Positions 60,093-64,000 of a stretch of 64,000 bases of DNA are shown here, in pieces. A model generated the notes under the pieces. The model was not told the DNA's origin, ran no database searches, and saw only the letters and a program-made list of their open reading frames with translations. The stretch comes from JANQOH01 sp965214495. GTDB taxonomy: Bacteria; Pseudomonadota; Alphaproteobacteria; UBA7887. The DNA lies in assembly GCA_965214495.1 (NCBI GenBank), contig OZ243958.1, positions 1,984,001 through 2,048,000 of the forward strand, given 5' to 3'. Numbering within the stretch: the first letter of the stretch is position 1; each line of letters opens with the position of its first letter. The position numbers were made by a program, and so were the translations under genes.

Positions 60093-63000
60093 TTTGGGCT
60101 CCTACACCCTGACCTGGACCGCGGGCACAGCCATCGGCGCGGGGGAGCAGTTGCCGGCGGCCGTCGGCGGCGACGGCGCGCTGACCTACACCCTGACCCC
60201 GGAGGCGGACATCCCCGACGGCGTGACCTTCGACGCCGCCACGCGCACCTTCTCGGGGACACCCGCGGCCTCCGGCACGGCCAGCCTCACCCTGACCGCC
60301 ACCGACAGCGACGCGGCCAACCCGGACAGCGCCACGCTGTGGGTCCCGGTCCGCGTCCGTCCGCCCGTGCCGGCGAGCTTCCGCGCCGCGCCCGGCGACG
60401 GCCAGGCGTCGCTGCGCTGGGACGACCCCGGCGACCCCGGCATCGCGAAGTACCAGATCCGGCAATGGACCGGAGGGGGGACGGAACCCGCCTCCTGGAC
60501 CGACATCGCGGGCAGCGGCGCCGACACGACGAGCCACACCGTCTCCGGGCTGACCAACGGGACGGAATACCGCTTCAAGGTCCGCGCCTTCGCCGACATG
60601 GACGCGGTCAGCCTGGCATCGGCCGAAGCGATCGCCACGCCGATGGAGGGGCTGGCGAACTGCGGCGACGGCCCGTTGCAGGGGCGGACGCAAGGCGTGG
60701 TGGACGTCATCGTGGCGGCGGTGGACGGCGTCGACGATTGCGCCGCGGTCACCGCCGCGCATCTGGCCGCCATCACCGAACTGTCTTTCTACTTCGACCG
60801 CCTGGGCTCGCTGCGGTCCGGCGACTTCGCCGGGCTGACCGCCCTGAGAGACCTGAATCTGTGGGGAAACAACCTGGCCGCGCTGCCGGAAGACCTGTTT
60901 GCCGGGCTCTCTGCCCTGAGAGACCTGAATCTGTGGGACAACGACCTGACCACCTTGCCGGAAGACCTGTTCGACGGGCTCTCTGCCCTGAGCGAGCTGA
61001 GTCTGCAGGACAACGCCCTGACCGCCCTGCCGGGAGACCTGTTTGCCGGGCTCTCCGCCCTGACCCGGCTGAGTCTGGAGGAGAACGAGGGCCTGACCAG
61101 CCTGCCGGCGGACCTGTTCGACGGGCTGACCGCCCTGGAGCGGTTGCGTCTGGACACGACCGGCTTGACCGGTGTGCCGGCGGACCTGTTCGACGGGCTT
61201 TCCAGCCTGCAATCCTTGAACCTGGGGCAAAACCCCCTCCTGACCAGCCTGCCGGCGGGCCTGTTCGACGGGCTTTCCGGCCTGCAGTCCTTGTCCCTGG
61301 AGGAGAACGCCCTGACCGGCCTGCCGGCGGGCCTGTTCGACGGGATGACCATGCTGGAAGATCTGGACCTGCGCGACAACGACCTGACCGCCTTGCCGGC
61401 CGGCGTGTTCGACGACCTTTCCGGCGTATACTACCTGTATCTGGAGGACAACGACCTGACCGCCTTGCCGGCGGGCCTGTTCGACGGGATGACCACGCTG
61501 AACGAGGTGTATCTGAGCGGCAACTCCCTGACCGGCGTGCCGGCCGGCCTGTTCGACGGGCGCTCCAACCTGGGTTATGTGAACCTGTCTGACAACGCCC
61601 TGACCTGCCTGCCCGGCGGCCTGTTCGACGGGCTGTCCGAGCTGCGTACGCTGTATCTCGACGGCAACTCGTTGGGCAACGTGGCGCCGGCCTACTTCGC
61701 CGGCCAGGGACTGACGGAGTTGTACAGGTTGGAGCTGGGAACCGCCGGTGCATCGTCGACGGCGCTCGCCAGCTACCAGACCGCGCTGCCCGGCCTGACC
61801 AATCTGAAATTGACGGCCGGCGCCGAGCCGTCCTATCCGGTCTGCGAGGACGCCACGCTGCGCGCGCTCACGCTGACCCACGGCAGTCCGCCGACCGAGG
61901 TGGCCCTGGATCCCGCCTTCGCCGCCGCCACCGAAGGGTATGCCGCGCGCGTGCCGCCGGAGGTGGCGGAGGTGACGCTGACCGCCACCGCAACGACGGA
62001 AACCGCCGACTCGAGCGTCGCCGAGGCGGAGGTCGCCGCCGACCCCGGCACGGGCACCTTCGCCGCGACCGGCGGCGCCCACACCGCCACGGCGACGCTG
62101 GGCACGGGCGACAACCACCTGCGCGTGCGGGTAACGGCGATCGACGGCGCCACGAGGAAGACCTACACGCTGACGGTGCGCCGTCCGGCCGCGCCGGGGA
62201 ACCCGACCGCCCTGACCCTGTCCACCGCAGCGGCCGCGTTCGACGAGGACACGACCCCCGAGGTCACCGTCACCGCCACGCTGGATGACGCCGCGCCCGC
62301 CGGCGGCGTCACCGTGACCCTCGCCGAAGCCGGGACGCCCGGCAGCGCCGCCCTCGGCAGCGACTGGACGCTGCCGGCCGATCCCGCCTTCACCATCGAG
62401 GAGGGCGACACGAGCGGCGCGGCGGCCATCGCCATCCTCCCCGACGCGGTCGATGAAGACGACGAGACCATCGTCCTCACCGCAACCGGCCTCGTCACGG
62501 CAACCGGCCTCAACCTTACCGCGCCCCCGGACCACACCATCACCATCATCGACGACGACACGGCCGGGATCGCGGTGACGGCGGCGCCGAACCTGACGAC
62601 GCACGAGACCGGGACGACGGCGACGTTCACGGTGGGTCTGGACAGCGAGCCGACGGCGGACGTGGCGATCGAGGTTGCGAGCCGGGATGAGAGCGAGGGA
62701 CTGGTGAGCACCGGCGGCGGCGCGCCCGCGGCTTCGCTGGAGCTGCGCTTCACCCCTGACGACTATGCGGCGAAGACGGTGACGGTGACGGGCCAGGACG
62801 ACGCGATGGAGGACGGCGCGCAGACCTACACGATCGCGCTGGCGCCGGACAGCGACAGCGCCGACCCGGTCTATGCGGCGATCGACCCCGACGATGTGCG
62901 CGTCACCAACATCGACGACGATACGGCGCCGACAAAGCCGTCGAACTTCGCCGCGGCGACGGGCGACGGCCAGGTGACGCTGAGTTGGAGCGACCCCGGC

Positions 63001-64000
63001 GACGCCGGCATCGCGAAATACCAGCTCCGGCAGTGGGCGAGCGCCGACAGCGAACCCGCCGCCTGGACCGACATCGCCGGCAGCACCGCCGCCACGACCA
63101 GCCACACGGTCGCGGGGCTGACCAACGGGACCGCATACAGCTTCCGCATCCGCGCGGTCGGCGTGGGCGGCGACGGGGCGGCCTCGGACGCCGCCACGGC
63201 GACGCCGAGCTATGTCCCGGCAAAGCCGTCGAACTTCACCGCCACCGCCGGCAACGGCGAAGCGACGCTGAGCTGGGACGACCCCGGCGACGCCGGCATC
63301 GCGAAATACCAGCTCCGGCAGTGGGCGAGCGCCGACGGCGAACCCGCCGCCTGGACCGACATCGCCGGCAGCACCGCCGCCACGACGAGCCACACGGTCG
63401 CGGGGCTGACCAACGGGACGGCATACAGCTTCCGCATCCGCGCGGTCGCCGCAGGCGGCGGCTCGGCGGCCTCGGACGCCGTGACGGCGACGCCGGGCTA
63501 CGTCCCGGCGGCGCCGTCGAACTTCGCCGCCACCGCCGGCAACGGCGAAGCGACGCTGGGCTGGGACGACCCCGGCGACGCCGGCATCGTCAAATACCAG
63601 CTCCGGCAGTGGGCGAGCGCCGGCAGCGAACCCGCCGCCTGGACCGACATCGCCGGCAGCACCGCCGCCACGACGACCCACACGGTCGCGGGGCTGACCA
63701 ACGGGACCGCATACAGCTTCCGCATCCGCGCGGTCGGCGCGGGCGGCGGCTCGGCGGCCTCGGACGCCGCCACGGCGACGCCGGGCTACGTCCCGGCGGA
63801 GCCGTCGAACTTCACCGCCACCGCCGGCAACGGTGAAGCGACGCTGGGCTGGGACGACCCCGGCGACGCCGGCATCGCGAAATACCAGCTCCGGCAGTGG
63901 GCGAGCGCCGGCAGCGAACCCGCCGCCTGGACCGACATCGCCGGCAGCACCGCGGCCACGACGAGCCATACGGTCACGGGGCTGACCAACGGGACCGCAT
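60088..64000 (+). CDS. Giant secreted He_PIG/FN3/LRR/Calx-beta protein, continuation in shifted frame, partial
   Basis: This frame is open from about 60088 to the right edge, more than 1300 codons. In order it has: the third He_PIG module (LPAAVGGDGALTYTLTPEAD); an FN3 domain (FRAAPGDGQASLRWDDPGDP); a Cys-capped LRR block at 60835-61704; a cadherin-like beta-sandwich (LRALTLTHGSPPTEVALDPA); two Calx-beta-type modules ending ITIIDDD and VTNIDDD; then tandem FN3 copies from 62935. No C-terminal anchor is visible because the gene leaves the window. The make-up suggests a large adhesin or host-interaction protein. An opposite-strand open frame of similar length is a by-product of GC-rich repeats. 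Confidence 0.8.
60835..61704 (+). repeat. Block of 12 leucine-rich repeats, 24-25 aa each
   Basis: Repeats follow the pattern LTALRDLNLWGNNLAALPED then LFDG. The LPxxLFDG ending is the bacterial/typical LRR class often found in BspA-like or eukaryote-like surface proteins. An N-terminal cap with two Cys (CGDGPLQ, DDCAAVTAAHLAAI) precedes the block. Several units carry an extra residue (ENEGLTSLPADLF, QNPLLTSLPAGLF). Confidence 0.88.
62935..64000 (+). repeat. Tandem 288-bp FN3 repeats, at least 3.7 copies
   Basis: Units start at 62935, 63223, 63511 and 63799, exactly 288 bp (96 aa) apart. Copies 2 to 4 are almost identical at DNA level; copy 1 is slightly more diverged. Each encodes an FN3 domain with PSNFTATAGNGEATLSWDDP, YQLRQWAS and SHTVAGLTNGTAYSFRIRAV. 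The near identity points to recent expansion or gene conversion. The array continues beyond the window. Confidence 0.93.

Noticed and set aside
60055..63969. 1304-codon open frame on the minus strand under the FN3/LRR gene
   Set aside because: Its repeats mirror the plus-strand FN3 and LRR repeats; composition is Arg/Gly/Val-rich without domains. The plus strand has recognisable modules in order.

Overview
The window is a high-GC chromosome segment, most likely from an alphaproteobacterium. The reasons are the sdhCDAB order, the cobalamin set cobA/cobB/cobP/cobT/cobS with CbtA/CbtB, a 3-gene decaprenyl-phosphoryl-arabinose-type module, and metY next to a CoA-binding-domain protein. Long ankyrin, LRR and FN3 proteins, several IS elements and many truncated genes suggest a rearranging, possibly host-associated genome (inference). 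No rRNA, tRNA or convincing CRISPR array was seen.

Layout. 1-10.5 kb: remnant siphophage morphogenesis cluster on the minus strand. In transcription order it holds a protease/capsid fusion, a head-tail gene split by an IS1380-family element, a small protein gene, tail tube, small membrane protein, tail assembly chaperone with a -1 frameshift site, degenerate repeats, and a tape measure running off the left edge. Three small plus-strand membrane-peptide ORFs lie among these repeats, each with an apparent leaderless promoter. 10.6-16.0 kb: cobalamin biosynthesis and cobalt uptake. 16.1-20.5 kb: two tandem NosR/NirI-type flavo-iron-sulfur membrane proteins. 20.5-22.5 kb: metY and a CoA-binding protein. 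22.6-25.2 kb: a hydratase/cyclase/aldolase catabolic operon. 25.3-30.1 kb: a 25-repeat ankyrin protein, a truncated paralogue, an IS630-family element and hepT/mntA remnants. 30.1-39.6 kb: NAD synthetase and a surface-polysaccharide cluster with visibly lower GC (O-antigen ligase/polymerase, a decayed paralogue split by an IS4-family element, two glycosyltransferases, one truncated, and a beta-propeller protein). 39.6-42.4 kb: dppB stub, dppC, PhyH dioxygenase, enoyl-CoA hydratase. 42.5-45.9 kb: succinate dehydrogenase. 46.2-54.0 kb: Ca/Na exchanger, orphan TRAP binding protein, mmsA, zapE, fieF, pdxH, a glycine-zipper lipoprotein, cbpA. 54.2-58.9 kb: HAD-UbiA, DprE1-like, DprE2-like and a UPF0104 membrane protein. 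59.3-64.0 kb: a secreted He_PIG/FN3/LRR/Calx-beta protein preceded by a 20-nt poly-G tract, interrupted by one frameshift and running off the right edge.

The parts most worth follow-up are the phage tail segment (frameshift signal, junction repeats, antisense leaderless peptides), the poly-G tract before the giant surface protein, and the breakpoints where two genes lose their 5' ends at the same place.
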